64,000 bases of DNA from an uncultured Methanobrevibacter sp. (GCA_900319985.1 ONQL01000002.1:6666-70665), one strand, 5' to 3'; positions 16,889 through 26,121 are shown, counted from the first letter of the stretch. Notes: generated by a model from the letters alone, not told the origin. A program made the numbers and translations.

Positions 16889-17809
16889 TCATAATGAACA
16901 TAAAATTACATCACACTTTAGAGGAGATTTGTCCTTTTTAAGACACAAATCCTCATCTTCAATTGTGACCTTATCACCTATTTCAATATTATCACTTTCT
17001 GTAAACATTATGACGTTTTGACCCGGTTTGGCCAGCTGTTTCCAATTTCCATCCATTGCCTGTGTTTTATTATTCAATTGGACGAATACCATATTTCCAT
17101 CAATAGAAACAACTTTACCCACATCACCCTTATTAATGATTTTACTGGCCATTTCAATTTCAAGGTTTTGCTGAACAATCTGTTCTGTCAGAGTTTGTCT
17201 AAATTTAACCAATACTTTGACATCATTATCAATAGTTACATTCAAATGCCTTTGTGATTTGGATGCATCGAATTGAGGTTCTTGTTTTAATACATCACAA
17301 TTCCTGCCGACAGTAGGAGTTTTTGAAGCAACTTCTTTTATGATTTCTTCAAATATTTCACCTTTGGATTTTAAACTTGAAGAAGGTTTGAATCTTTTTG
17401 AAATTAAATTTTCAGCCATCTTTTTGGCAAAGTTGTTACCGAAAATAATGATTCCTCTTTCACCTGATTTACGTGAAGTGACTTCAGAACCCAACAGTTC
17501 AACTAACTGATAACCACTTGTGGTTCCATAAATTCTCCTGCGTTTTGTTTCAAAGGTTCCTTTGGTACTTACTTCACCACGAACACAGTTACCGACTATT
17601 TTTAACTTAGTGGCATCATCAGTAATTTTTACAGAAATACCTAATTCATCAGCCCTTCTTTTAAATTCATCATCAGAGCTAATAATACCATTATACAAAT
17701 CATTTTCTAATTTTTCTAAATTTTCTTTATCACCAAAATAACCGATTTTCCTTTTATCAGCTGCCATTACACATCCTTTTTTTCCAATGTAAGCAATAAT
17801 TAAGCTCAT
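16889..17809 (-). CDS. DUF2121 family protein, connectase-like protein ligase
   Basis: 306 residues of the methanogen-specific DUF2121 family, whose characterised members (connectases) are proteasome-beta-like enzymes that join proteins carrying a KDPGA motif, as found in MtrA. The fold signature is the N-terminal SLIIAYIGKKGCVMAADKR, where AADKR matches the proteasome Asp-x-Lys/Arg region, and RRRIYGTTSGYQLVELLGSE. In connectases the residue after the initiator Met is the nucleophile, which I recall as Thr; here it is Ser2. The C-terminal third (about residues 225-300) is a beta-rich domain. AAGGGGA precedes the ATG. A role in modifying the methyltransferase complex Mtr is inference. Confidence 0.85.
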   Translation of the reverse strand: MSLIIAYIGKKGCVMAADKRKIGYFGDKENLEKLENDLYNGIISSDDEFKRRADELGISVKITDDATKLKIVGNCVRGEVSTKGTFETKRRRIYGTTSGYQLVELLGSEVTSRKSGERGIIIFGNNFAKKMAENLISKRFKPSSSLKSKGEIFEEIIKEVASKTPTVGRNCDVLKQEPQFDASKSQRHLNVTIDNDVKVLVKFRQTLTEQIVQQNLEIEMASKIINKGDVGKVVSIDGNMVFVQLNNKTQAMDGNWKQLAKPGQNVIMFTESDNIEIGDKVTIEDEDLCLKKDKSPLKCDVILCSL

Positions 17810-18172
17810 ATAATTCCCCTTAATCTCATATATTATAATTGCCTAGAAAATTATAATATCAAAAATTTATTATTTATATATAATTATAATTATCATACAT
17901 TATATAGTTTAAGAGAATAATGGAATTCGAACATGAAAACTAAAAAATTTTTTTAAAATTAAAAGGTTTTATTTTAAAAAATAACTATAAAAAATTTTAA
18001 AAATATGAAATAAATATTTAAAAATCCTTGATATAGACTCTAAAAGTATATAAGCAACAATATATTTAAATATTAATATAACATATATTATAAATATAAT
18101 AATTGTTAATTATTTATCATTATAAATGACATAATGTTTATAATGTTAACAAAATTACAAGGAGAAAAACTT
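17810..18172. other. AT-rich intergenic region with two divergent promoters
   Basis: 363 bp between the connectase-like gene (minus) and the acyl-CoA synthetase gene (plus). It is made almost wholly of A/T runs, with several TATA-like stretches, the best for the right-hand gene at about 18052-18072 (ATATTTAAATATTAATATAA). No open frame, hairpin or repeat that I can support. Confidence 0.6.
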
Positions 18173-20269
18173 ATGAAAGATCTCAATAAGATGTTTAAAC
18201 CTGAATCCGTGGCTGTTATTGGTGCATCCAATACTCCTGGAAAAGTAGGATACATTATTGTCGACAACCTAATCAATGATGGATTCGAAGGAGAAATATA
18301 TCCAGTAAACCCAAAAGGTGGAGAGATTTTAGGCAAAAAAGCATACAAAAACATAACTGAAATCCCTGGAGATGTTGATTTAGCAATCATAACTATTCCT
18401 TCCCCATTGGTAAACCCTGCCGTTAAAGAATGTGGTGAAAAAGGTGTTAAAAATATGGTAGTTATCACCGCAGGATTTAAAGAAGTTGGTGGAGAAGGAG
18501 CTAAATTAGAAGCTGAATTAACAGCACTTGGCGAAGAATATGGAATAAACATTATTGGACCTAACAGTTTAGGAATCACTGATTCACACACACCATTAAA
18601 CGGATCATTTTCACAAATGATGCCGCCAACAGGAAATATTGCATTTATTTCCCAAAGTGGAGCAATGATGGTTGCAATTATTGATTGGAGTGTAACATCA
18701 GGCATTGGATTCAGTAAAGTAATCAGTTTAGGTAACAAAGCAGGAGTAACCGAAATAGAATTATTACAGTACTTAGCAGAAGATGATGAAACTGCAGTAA
18801 TCATTTGTTACTTAGAATCTATTTCTGATGATGACGACTTTGTAAGAACAATGAGAGAAACAGCAGTTAAAAAACCAATCATCATACTCAAATCCGGTTC
18901 AAGCAGTGCTGGAGCAGAAGCTGCATCATCACATACCGGAGCATTAGCAGGTAGTGATTTAGCATTCGATACCGCATTCCACCAAGCAGGAATAATGCGT
19001 GTGGAAACCATGGCAGAATTATTTGATTTAGGTTTAGCATTCTCCAAAGCACCACTTCCAAAAGGTGACAATGTAGCCATTATTACCAATGCAGGTGGAG
19101 GAGGAGTTTTAACCGTAGACGCTATGGAAAAAGCAGGTTTGGAACTTGTTCAATTTGATGAAGAAACCACTGCAAAATTAAAAGAGTGCGTAACTGAAGA
19201 AGGAAGTGCAAAAAACCCTATTGATGTATTGGGTGATGCACCGGTAAGCAGATACAAAGAATCTCTTGAAATTGTCTTGGCTCATGACGAAGTTGACAGC
19301 CTAATCATCATGGTATGTCCTACCGCATCAGCAGATCCTGATGGAATTGCACAAGCAATCCTGGAAGAAAGAAAAGAATTTGACAAACCAATTATCGTTG
19401 TAAATATGGGTGGACCATCATTTGAAGCAGCAAACGAAGCTTTAAGAGCAAATGGAGTTCCAACATATGTATTCCCAGAAACTGCAGTAACTGCACTTGA
19501 AGCAATGACAAGATATGCCAAACTCGAAGACAGACAGTATGATGATGTCATTGAAAAAATTGATGATGTTGACAAAGATGCAGTAAAAGCAATATTCGAC
19601 AAAGTAACTGCTGACGGAAGAGACACATTGCTCGGTAGTGAAGCTTATGCAGTAGCTGAAGCATATGGTATTTCAGCAGCACCTATCAAATTATCCACTT
19701 CCGCAGACGAAGCTGCAGAACTTGCCAGTGAAATGGAATTCCCGGTTGTACTTAAAATTGCATCCGATAAAATTTTACACAAATCCGATATCGGTGGTGT
19801 AAAAGTAGGAATTGAAAATGAAGAAGAAGCAAAAGCAGCATATGATGAAATCATTGCAAACGCTAAAGCTGCACACCCAGATATCATCCCAGATGGTGTT
19901 GAAGTGCAAAAAATGATGGATTCCGGTGAAGAAGTAATTGTTGGAATGATTAAAGACAAACAATTCGGACCAATGATTGCATTCGGTATGGGTGGAATCT
20001 ACGTTAACCTTATTGAAGATGTTGCATTCAATTTAGCTAAAGGAATGAGTTCTCAAGAAATTGATGAACAAATTGAAAAAACCAAAGTATCCGAATTGCT
20101 TAAAGGATACCGAGGAGAAGCACCTTGTGACATCGAAGAAGTTAAACAAGCTATTAAAAGAGTAGCCAGATTAACTTTAGACTTCCCAGAAATTACCGAG
20201 TTAGACATCAACCCAATCTTCGTCTACGAAGAAGGTTCAAGTGCACTCGATATTAAAATCAAATTATAA
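18173..20269 (+). CDS. ADP-forming acetyl/acyl-CoA synthetase, fused alpha-beta
   Basis: 698 residues from the ATG at 18173 (AAGGAG 9 nt upstream; the ORF continues to 18134 without a ribosome binding site). Domain order: CoA-binding Rossmann domain (about 8-130, VAVIGASNTPGKVG), succinyl-CoA-ligase-like domains (about 150-460) with the phosphorylated His near 254 in SSHTGALAG, and an ATP-grasp domain (about 480-698) with EVIVGMIKDKQFGPMIAFGMGG. The family interconverts acyl-CoA, ADP and phosphate with acid, CoA and ATP. In a hydrogenotrophic methanogen it may activate acetate or aryl acids for biosynthesis; the substrate is inference. Confidence 0.93.
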   Translation: MKDLNKMFKPESVAVIGASNTPGKVGYIIVDNLINDGFEGEIYPVNPKGGEILGKKAYKNITEIPGDVDLAIITIPSPLVNPAVKECGEKGVKNMVVITAGFKEVGGEGAKLEAELTALGEEYGINIIGPNSLGITDSHTPLNGSFSQMMPPTGNIAFISQSGAMMVAIIDWSVTSGIGFSKVISLGNKAGVTEIELLQYLAEDDETAVIICYLESISDDDDFVRTMRETAVKKPIIILKSGSSSAGAEAASSHTGALAGSDLAFDTAFHQAGIMRVETMAELFDLGLAFSKAPLPKGDNVAIITNAGGGGVLTVDAMEKAGLELVQFDEETTAKLKECVTEEGSAKNPIDVLGDAPVSRYKESLEIVLAHDEVDSLIIMVCPTASADPDGIAQAILEERKEFDKPIIVVNMGGPSFEAANEALRANGVPTYVFPETAVTALEAMTRYAKLEDRQYDDVIEKIDDVDKDAVKAIFDKVTADGRDTLLGSEAYAVAEAYGISAAPIKLSTSADEAAELASEMEFPVVLKIASDKILHKSDIGGVKVGIENEEEAKAAYDEIIANAKAAHPDIIPDGVEVQKMMDSGEEVIVGMIKDKQFGPMIAFGMGGIYVNLIEDVAFNLAKGMSSQEIDEQIEKTKVSELLKGYRGEAPCDIEEVKQAIKRVARLTLDFPEITELDINPIFVYEEGSSALDIKIKL

Positions 20270-20332
20270 TTTCTCTTTGAGAAATTACCTCTTTTTTTAT
20301 TTTTATTTTTGAAAATCATTTATGTGAGTTAT

Positions 20333-20695
20333 ATGAATGGTGAAATTGATTTAGAGCTTTATACTATTTCTATAATCAGATTAAACAATGCTTTAGAAAA
20401 TCTGGAAAACACACCAATAACCGATGAAACAAAAGAAATGTTTAAAACCAGTTGCAATGACCTTAATGAATTGTATACCGACATTGTCAACGATTTGAAC
20501 AATGAAGAAATCCAGTTTAGTGAATATTACTTATTTTTTGAAAATGGAAAGCAAATGTTTCCTCACTATATCAAAACTCTTGAAAGCATAGAAAATACTG
20601 AAATTAAAGATGAAATAAACTCGTTAATCAACATATTTAATAATTTAAGCAAAATAGCTGAAGCCTTTCCAAGCAAACAAGATTTGATAAAATGA
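20333..20695 (+). CDS. Helical hypothetical protein upstream of DUF447 gene
   Basis: 120 residues from the ATG at 20333 (GTGAG upstream; a TTG at 20309 is possible). The protein is acidic and predicted all-helical (SIIRLNNALENLENTP, EINSLINIFNNLSKIAEAF), with no cysteine motif or membrane segment. Its stop overlaps the start of the DUF447 gene in an ATGA, so the two proteins are translationally coupled and possibly partners. No family assigned. Confidence 0.75.
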   Translation: MNGEIDLELYTISIIRLNNALENLENTPITDETKEMFKTSCNDLNELYTDIVNDLNNEEIQFSEYYLFFENGKQMFPHYIKTLESIENTEIKDEINSLINIFNNLSKIAEAFPSKQDLIK

Positions 20696-21318
20696 ATTTT
20701 AATTTAGAACGTATTGGAATTAACACCCAAGAAAGATATGAATGCATCTATACGACCATTGACAATGAAGGAAACAAAAACTCAGCAGCCATAGGCTTGA
20801 AGTATTTCGGGGATGACAACGTAGGCTGCAGGATATTCGAAGGCTCAAAAACACTGGACAACATCAAAAATACAAAAAGATATGTCGTCAACATTACACA
20901 AGACCCTCTAATTTTTACCAAATCAACAATCGATAAACTTCCAGAAGAATATTATACATATGATGAAGACAATGCCATCCTGAAGGATGCCGGATCATAT
21001 ATTATAGTCAATGTGGTTGATATACAAGAGCAAAAACCGGAAAATACACCAATCGACAATGATCAAAGCATTTACCTGATTAAAGGAAAAATTGAAGAAG
21101 TCATAGTTAATGATGAAAATATAAAAGCATTTAACAGAGGATTGTCCGGACTGATTGAATGTTTAGTTAACTTTTCAAGATACCAAATAGTCGATGAGGA
21201 AAAACGAGCCGTGTTTATGGAAAGAGTTATTGAAAACAATCGAATGATTAGAAGAATCGGCGATGAAAAAACAAAAAATGCTATGGAAATAGTCAAAAAA
21301 GAATACGAAAAAAATTAA
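20692..21318 (+). CDS. DUF447 family protein
   Basis: 208 residues matching the archaeal DUF447 family (PF04289), a group with a split-barrel flavin-binding fold typical of methanogens. Seen: ERYECIYTTIDNEGNKNSAAIGLK at the start, a central KRYVVNITQDPLIFTKSTI and a helical C-terminus. Structural work on relatives suggests flavin or pterin-type ligand binding; the reaction is unknown. It is coupled by ATGA overlap to the small helical gene upstream. A hairpin follows its stop. Confidence 0.82.
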   Translation: MNFNLERIGINTQERYECIYTTIDNEGNKNSAAIGLKYFGDDNVGCRIFEGSKTLDNIKNTKRYVVNITQDPLIFTKSTIDKLPEEYYTYDEDNAILKDAGSYIIVNVVDIQEQKPENTPIDNDQSIYLIKGKIEEVIVNDENIKAFNRGLSGLIECLVNFSRYQIVDEEKRAVFMERVIENNRMIRRIGDEKTKNAMEIVKKEYEKN

Positions 21319-21323
21319 AAAAA

Positions 21324-21346
21324 AAGCATAGTGAATAACTATGCTT
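21324..21346. terminator. Hairpin between convergent genes
   Basis: AAGCATAGT pairs with ACTATGCTT (9-bp stem, 5-nt loop GAATA), preceded by an A-run. It sits between the stop of the DUF447 gene and the stop of the substrate-binding protein gene and overlaps the end of the latter. Likely a bidirectional transcript 3'-end structure. Confidence 0.5.
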
Positions 21347-22310
21347 GCCAGTACAATTTATCTTGAGGAACTGTACTGTTTAAAATACCCAATTTTACTT
21401 CAAGATTTTGGAAGGAATCCACATCTGCTTTGAAACTGTTATCAAGTCCAGAAATGAATGGGAAACTTTTCAATGAAAGAGCTTCCAAATCTGCATTGGA
21501 AACAATATCTTCAGGCAAGAGTTTTACAACTTCAGAAGTGTTGCCTGATTTAATATTATCGTTGATGAATTTTGTTGATTCATTGTGAATTTCAATAATA
21601 TTTTTAGTTTCGTTTTCATGGTTTTTAATGAAGTCATCGGATGCAACAACCACACAACATGGATGGTTTGGTAAAATTCCAGATGAATTTTCTAAAACAA
21701 CATTATTTGTATCATTTGCTGCGATACTTACATAAGGTTGGAAAGTAATAATACCATCAATTTGTTTGGTTTTTAAAGCATCATTCATGGAAGGAACTTT
21801 CATAGCTGAGACATTTAAATCTTTAATGGATAAACCGTTTTTGTCTAAGTAATTTGAAAGTAAAACATGTTGAATTGAAGCTTCACCAGGAGTTGCTATT
21901 GATTTGCCTTTCAAATCAGCTGCAGATTTAATTCCTGAGTCTTTAGTTACAACAATTCCACTACCTTCAGTTTGAGCAGAAGAAATAACTTTTACAGGAA
22001 CCCCTTTTGCAACAGATGACAATACAGGAGCAATTCCAACGTATCCGACATCAACCTGACCACTAGCCATAGCAGTCATCAAGTCTCCACCATTATTGAA
22101 CTGAACAAGTTCAACCTTAATTCCTTTTTTCTCATATAAACCTTGCTTCTCAGCTACAAACAATGCAGCATCGTGATCAGAAGGTAAATAACCTATTTTT
22201 ACGGTGTTGTCTCCCCCACCTAAAAAATCAAAGAAGCCAGCACTTGCAGCACCCATTACTAAAAATGCAGCAAGAGCCAACACTAAAACAAATGTAATTT
22301 TCTTATTCAT
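21339..22310 (-). CDS. ABC transporter substrate-binding protein (NMT1/SsuA-like)
   Basis: 323 residues. A signal peptide (residues 1-24, ending MGAASAGFF) is followed by a type 2 periplasmic-binding-like fold: VKIGYLPSDHDAALFVAEKQGLYEKKGIKVELVQF, FNNGGDLMTAMASGQVDVGYVGIAPVL and KGKSIATPGEASIQHVLL. This is the nitrate/sulfonate/thiamine-precursor group (NMT1, PF09084/PF13379). No permease or ATPase gene is adjacent, so it may share a transporter elsewhere. An upstream copy of the TAACAATTGTTA palindrome (22397-22408) links it to the sulfur/gamma-glutamyl cluster. A sulfonate or other sulfur ligand would fit the context but is inference. Confidence 0.88.
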   Translation of the reverse strand: MNKKITFVLVLALAAFLVMGAASAGFFDFLGGGDNTVKIGYLPSDHDAALFVAEKQGLYEKKGIKVELVQFNNGGDLMTAMASGQVDVGYVGIAPVLSSVAKGVPVKVISSAQTEGSGIVVTKDSGIKSAADLKGKSIATPGEASIQHVLLSNYLDKNGLSIKDLNVSAMKVPSMNDALKTKQIDGIITFQPYVSIAANDTNNVVLENSSGILPNHPCCVVVASDDFIKNHENETKNIIEIHNESTKFINDNIKSGNTSEVVKLLPEDIVSNADLEALSLKSFPFISGLDNSFKADVDSFQNLEVKLGILNSTVPQDKLYWQA

Positions 22311-22396
22311 TCATAATCACCGTTAATTAATATAACTTTAATTACAGTACTAAATTTATATATAATCTATATAAATAAATTACTTCTAATTAAAGT

Positions 22397-22408
22397 TAAC
22401 AATTGTTA
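22397..22408. promoter_or_regulatory. Cluster palindrome TAACAATTGTTA, copy 1
   Basis: Perfect 12-bp palindrome; on the minus strand it reads ATATAACAATTGTTAAC. It lies about 90 nt upstream of the substrate-binding protein start and just past the 3' end of the ligase gene at 22470, so it probably controls the former. Confidence 0.65.
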
Positions 22409-22469
22409 TATGAATCCCTTAAAAATATTTTATATTAAAATAGAATATAAATGTTTTGTTAAAAGAAAA

Positions 22470-23858
22470 TTACTTTCCAACCAAGGCCACATTGAAATAT
22501 TTCCTAAACTCTCCATCACTACAAATGTCCATATTTTTCAGATTGTCTACACTAATCTGCTTATTGTTTTTAGACAGTTCCATATGGGCATTAATATAGC
22601 CTCTTTTCCTTATTAGCCTCAATAACTTTTTACCGTAAGTTGAATCCGGATTTGAAATTCTCTCATGCATAAGATTTAGAGTATCAAATTCATTAATATC
22701 CAATGCATCACACATTTCATACATCTCGTCAACTATCTCAGAGGCCCACTGGCCAATAGATACCTCTTTTCCATCTTTCAGCAATCTCATTGAATCATCA
22801 TATGCCCTTTCAGCAGTGTTTTCTTCATTTATTTTAGCTTCTTTTTGCCAAAATTCATAATCAGATTCTTCTTTAACCAGCATATATATTAAAAATAAAT
22901 GTAAAAATGCCATGTCCTTTTTAACAAGCCCACATTTATAAAACGGATTAATGTCCAATGTCCTTATTTCAATATATTCAATCCCCTCATCATTTAAGGA
23001 ATTCAATAAATCCTTAGGATTTTTCGGTTTTAGTCTGATTTGAGTATAGAGTTCTTTAGCTTCAGACAAATCTCCGTCCGCAATAAACCTGTTAATATCA
23101 CCAGTAAATTCTTCAACCGAATCATATGAAGGATACAGTTCTTTTAGATTTTTATAGCCGCATGAAGCATTTCTAAATGAAGGTCCCCTAGTTGAATAGT
23201 AACTTCCGAAATCATCCCTGGCATCCATCAGATGAATGCAGTCATGAGAAAATGTCCTGTGTGATCCGATTGAACATCCGGTCAAATAAATAATCAGCCA
23301 GCAATATCTTAAATAATTTCTAGCGATTTTTAAGTAAATATCATTTTTAAATTCTTTAAAGGTTGCATTTGACTTTTCAAGGAAATATAATTTTTTTAGA
23401 AAGTTATCCGAAAATGAAAAGTTAAAATGGACTCCTGAAATCATCTGTTTTTTAACACCGTATTTCTTTGCCAAATCCTCACGATATTTTTGGTTATCGA
23501 CACCATCTTCTGAGTACTGAGCTATTGGAATTCTGTCCCAATACGGCAAGATACACGGTATTGACTGAAACCAGAGGTATTCATCATCGGGAAGTGAAGC
23601 ATTAACCAAATCGGCCAACAGTGAAAATGTGTCATATGCCTCATCAATAGTATTGAAGGTAGGAGTTATAATTTCAATTTGGCTTTCTGAAAAATCTGTG
23701 GTAATTACAGGATTGGTTAGTTTATCACCGAAAATAGCAGGATGCGGAGTTAATGAAAGCTTTCCATCTTCTTTAGCTCTTAAACTCTCCCATTCAATGC
23801 CAAAAGAACCTGCCAATATCTCATCAGAGGATAATCTGAGTAAATTTTTAAATTTCAT
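22470..23858 (-). CDS. Glutamate-cysteine ligase-like enzyme, GshF/GshA N-terminal type
   Basis: 462 residues. The pattern SFGIEWESLRAKEDGKLSLTPHP, TDFSESQIEIITPTF, YLWFQSIPCILPYW, QMISGVHFNFSF and RYCWLIIYLTGCSIGSHRTF is that of the gamma-glutamylcysteine ligase domain of bacterial GshF/GshA. Such enzymes use ATP to join the gamma-carboxyl of glutamate to the amine of cysteine. There is no C-terminal ATP-grasp glutathione synthetase domain, so glutathione itself is not expected. Third gene of the operon after the amidotransferase and the other ligase; 17-nt gap and GAGGG site. Such GshF-type genes are mostly bacterial, so transfer from Firmicutes is plausible. The amine substrate could differ from cysteine. 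Confidence 0.8.
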   Translation of the reverse strand: MKFKNLLRLSSDEILAGSFGIEWESLRAKEDGKLSLTPHPAIFGDKLTNPVITTDFSESQIEIITPTFNTIDEAYDTFSLLADLVNASLPDDEYLWFQSIPCILPYWDRIPIAQYSEDGVDNQKYREDLAKKYGVKKQMISGVHFNFSFSDNFLKKLYFLEKSNATFKEFKNDIYLKIARNYLRYCWLIIYLTGCSIGSHRTFSHDCIHLMDARDDFGSYYSTRGPSFRNASCGYKNLKELYPSYDSVEEFTGDINRFIADGDLSEAKELYTQIRLKPKNPKDLLNSLNDEGIEYIEIRTLDINPFYKCGLVKKDMAFLHLFLIYMLVKEESDYEFWQKEAKINEENTAERAYDDSMRLLKDGKEVSIGQWASEIVDEMYEMCDALDINEFDTLNLMHERISNPDSTYGKKLLRLIRKRGYINAHMELSKNNKQISVDNLKNMDICSDGEFRKYFNVALVGK

Positions 23859-23875
23859 CCATATCCCTCGAAAAA

Positions 23876-25276
23876 TTAAATTACTTTATTCAAATTACCA
23901 TAATCTCTAATGATCCTTTCCAAGTTAATTCCTTTGCGAATCATTGAGAGAATCTCATTTCCAGGATTTGTATGTTTTTTAATACGGGAATATAACGGAT
24001 TTAAAAATAATTCCTCACCGATACCCCTTTCCTTAAGACCTGATGAAGACAAATCAACAATTTCTTTTGACAATTTACATAAATCCCTTTTATTGAATAT
24101 TTTTGGAATATCTTCATGAATAAGGAGTTTTCTGAGTTCACCGGCTGTATATCCGTTATGGTATAATGAATGATCATTTTCAATTATTTCTTCCAGTTCA
24201 TTTAATTTATCTTTCAGTCCCAAATGGAAAGCTGCAACACACATTGAGTCTTTAATAGGCTGAGTGCATATACTTCTGAATTCAACAGTGCCTCTAAATG
24301 TTAAATTAATAAATTTAAAAGGCCTTAAATATTTAATATCATTTATAGAAGGCTTAACGTCTATTTCATGATACTCTCCATTGCTGTAAATTTCCCCACG
24401 GACATATTCCTTCTGGAAATAATCAAGCAGATTCATTGACGGGAAATTGATATACGCACCATCGCGCATTACACAGTAGATATTCAGGGATTCAAGATAG
24501 GATTGCAGTTCATCAATATCCTTAAAATCAACATCATACATTCCGATATTGTGAGGATTTACACCATGAGTTGAATATTCCCAAAGATAATCCCTAAAAC
24601 ATATTAAATCATTATTTTCTCCAAACAAAACTGAATTGGAAAAAAGCAATGCCTTGATAGGTTCAAGCTTTGAAAACACATTAATGGTTTGAATCAAGTC
24701 ATCCTTGTGAACATCAAGCTGAACCTGTGAAGCGGAGGAAAACATTCCATATTCAGGATATTTATGAAAAGCCAAAGGAATATCTGAATAGTTTTTAAAT
24801 GACTTCAAGTGGTGATAAAGCATCAGATATCTTTCAGATGGAATTGGCTTATTCAAATTGTATTTGCGATATGGATTGATTCCCATTCCAGTCAATGTAT
24901 GATTAAACTCTTCAAAGGATTCCTTAACAAAGGAGTAGTATTCACAGAAACGGTCATTGATTGTAAACAAATCCTTTTCCTTGCCCATTGCAAATTCAAT
25001 ATTATTGTAAGAACAGTCATAGCAGACTATATCATCAGTATCGGGATTTTTTAAAGAAAAGACATTACCTTCATAATCTATTCCATCATCTTTAAAATCT
25101 GTGTAATGCTTTTTAAATTTATCAGTGACATCATGAACAATACTGAAATCTACAGCTTCTTTATTCAAGTTAACGATTGGAATTTCAATTTCGATACCTA
25201 TGAAATCCTTTTTCTGATTTGTTGGTTTTATGAATTCGTCATATAATTTATTTCTGATAATTTCCTTACCAATCAT
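23876..25276 (-). CDS. Glutamate-cysteine ligase family 2-like enzyme
   Basis: 466 residues, resembling the GCS2 branch (PF04107) of the glutamate-amine ligase superfamily. Metal/glutamate-binding regions: KDFIGIEIEIPIVN near residue 24, NNIEFAMGKEKDLF near 90, FSSASQVQLDVHKDDLI near 180 and RGTVEFRSICTQPI near 330. It is not alignable by eye with the neighbouring GshF-type ligase, so two separate ligase families stand in tandem. ATP-dependent gamma-glutamyl amide formation is expected; the acceptor amine is unknown. It starts 8 nt after the amidotransferase stop with a GGTGAG site. Confidence 0.75.
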   Translation of the reverse strand: MIGKEIIRNKLYDEFIKPTNQKKDFIGIEIEIPIVNLNKEAVDFSIVHDVTDKFKKHYTDFKDDGIDYEGNVFSLKNPDTDDIVCYDCSYNNIEFAMGKEKDLFTINDRFCEYYSFVKESFEEFNHTLTGMGINPYRKYNLNKPIPSERYLMLYHHLKSFKNYSDIPLAFHKYPEYGMFSSASQVQLDVHKDDLIQTINVFSKLEPIKALLFSNSVLFGENNDLICFRDYLWEYSTHGVNPHNIGMYDVDFKDIDELQSYLESLNIYCVMRDGAYINFPSMNLLDYFQKEYVRGEIYSNGEYHEIDVKPSINDIKYLRPFKFINLTFRGTVEFRSICTQPIKDSMCVAAFHLGLKDKLNELEEIIENDHSLYHNGYTAGELRKLLIHEDIPKIFNKRDLCKLSKEIVDLSSSGLKERGIGEELFLNPLYSRIKKHTNPGNEILSMIRKGINLERIIRDYGNLNKVI

Positions 25277-25284
25277 TTACTCAC

Positions 25285-26064
25285 CTATTGGATTGTTTTT
25301 AAAAACTCTTCAATGGTTTTTTCATGTTCTTCTGTGAGAACAAACTCATTTTCATGCTCTTCACTTTCAAATATGATTTCACCATCAATTAATCCAAATA
25401 ATTTATTCAATTCAACGACTTTCCAGTTTTCATCATCATCCAGAGGTGTTGAAGCAACCAAAAAGCCTTCATCACTTTTTAAGTAGTATAAAGAATCTTT
25501 CATATTAGAATGAATATAAGTTAAATCCCCATCATAAATCATTAAATTAAGCTTATTGTTCTTTGAGAGATCTTCGACAATACCCTTCAATAAGTTAAAA
25601 CGTTCCTTGATTGTAGACGGAGCATTTTTTGATTTTTCAAACTGATTGACTTTATCAATTATATAAAGAAGTATCCGCTCAGAATCAGTGTCCCCATTTT
25701 CCCTATCCATATACTTATCAAGTTCAGGATAATCAAAAATGGTTCCATTATGAATTAACATCCAAGAACGATTATTATCATCAGCTTCTATAAAAGGGTG
25801 GCAATTGGGAGATATTATTTCACCAACCGTAGCTAACCTGATATGAGCGAATACATTTTTTCCAACAACAGGGTTGGACAATATATCCTTTAAATGTTGA
25901 CTACATGTTGCTTTTATTGGTTCTTTATTTATAACAAATTCATCGGATTGCATAGTTGCTAATCCCCATCCATGCGGATGTTCTTCAGAGTGATTATAAA
26001 AACATTCTAAACATTTATTAATTTGTTTTGGCGTATTCGAATTAAAACAAAAAATTTCACACAT
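25285..26064 (-). CDS. Class II glutamine amidotransferase (EgtC/YafJ-like)
   Basis: 259 residues. Removal of Met exposes Cys2 as N-terminal nucleophile (MCEIFCFNS). Other class II motifs: EEHPHGWGLATM, FAHIRLATVG, NCHPFIE, IHNGTIFDYPEL and a GDTDSERIL segment. There is no synthase domain, so the enzyme should hydrolyse a gamma-glutamyl bond, as EgtC does in ergothioneine synthesis and as YafJ-like proteins are thought to do. First gene of an operon with two gamma-glutamyl ligases, which makes a gamma-glutamylation then deglutamylation pathway an attractive reading. AGGAGGA precedes the ATG; two palindromes lie 30 and 50 nt upstream. Confidence 0.87.
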   Translation of the reverse strand: MCEIFCFNSNTPKQINKCLECFYNHSEEHPHGWGLATMQSDEFVINKEPIKATCSQHLKDILSNPVVGKNVFAHIRLATVGEIISPNCHPFIEADDNNRSWMLIHNGTIFDYPELDKYMDRENGDTDSERILLYIIDKVNQFEKSKNAPSTIKERFNLLKGIVEDLSKNNKLNLMIYDGDLTYIHSNMKDSLYYLKSDEGFLVASTPLDDDENWKVVELNKLFGLIDGEIIFESEEHENEFVLTEEHEKTIEEFLKTIQ

Positions 26065-26087
26065 ATATTATCCTCCTATTACTGGTT

Positions 26088-26101
26088 ATCACAATTGTTA
26101 T
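26088..26101. promoter_or_regulatory. Cluster palindrome, copy 2a
   Basis: ATCACAATTGTTAT, one mismatch from the perfect palindrome ATAACAATTGTTAT. The centre is 30 nt before the amidotransferase ATG. On the minus strand ATATAAC overlaps a possible TATA box. Confidence 0.65.
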
Positions 26102-26107
26102 ATTATG

Positions 26108-26121
26108 ATAACATGTGTTAT
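26108..26121. promoter_or_regulatory. Cluster palindrome, copy 2b
   Basis: ATAACATGTGTTAT: same outer arms ATAACA/TGTTAT with a different centre. The centre is 20 bp (about two helical turns) from copy 2a, suggesting cooperative binding. Confidence 0.55.

Noticed and set aside
18096..18109. AATAATTGTTAAT before the acyl-CoA synthetase gene as another regulon palindrome
   Set aside because: Only one arm matches; the region is almost pure A/T and such half matches are expected by chance.
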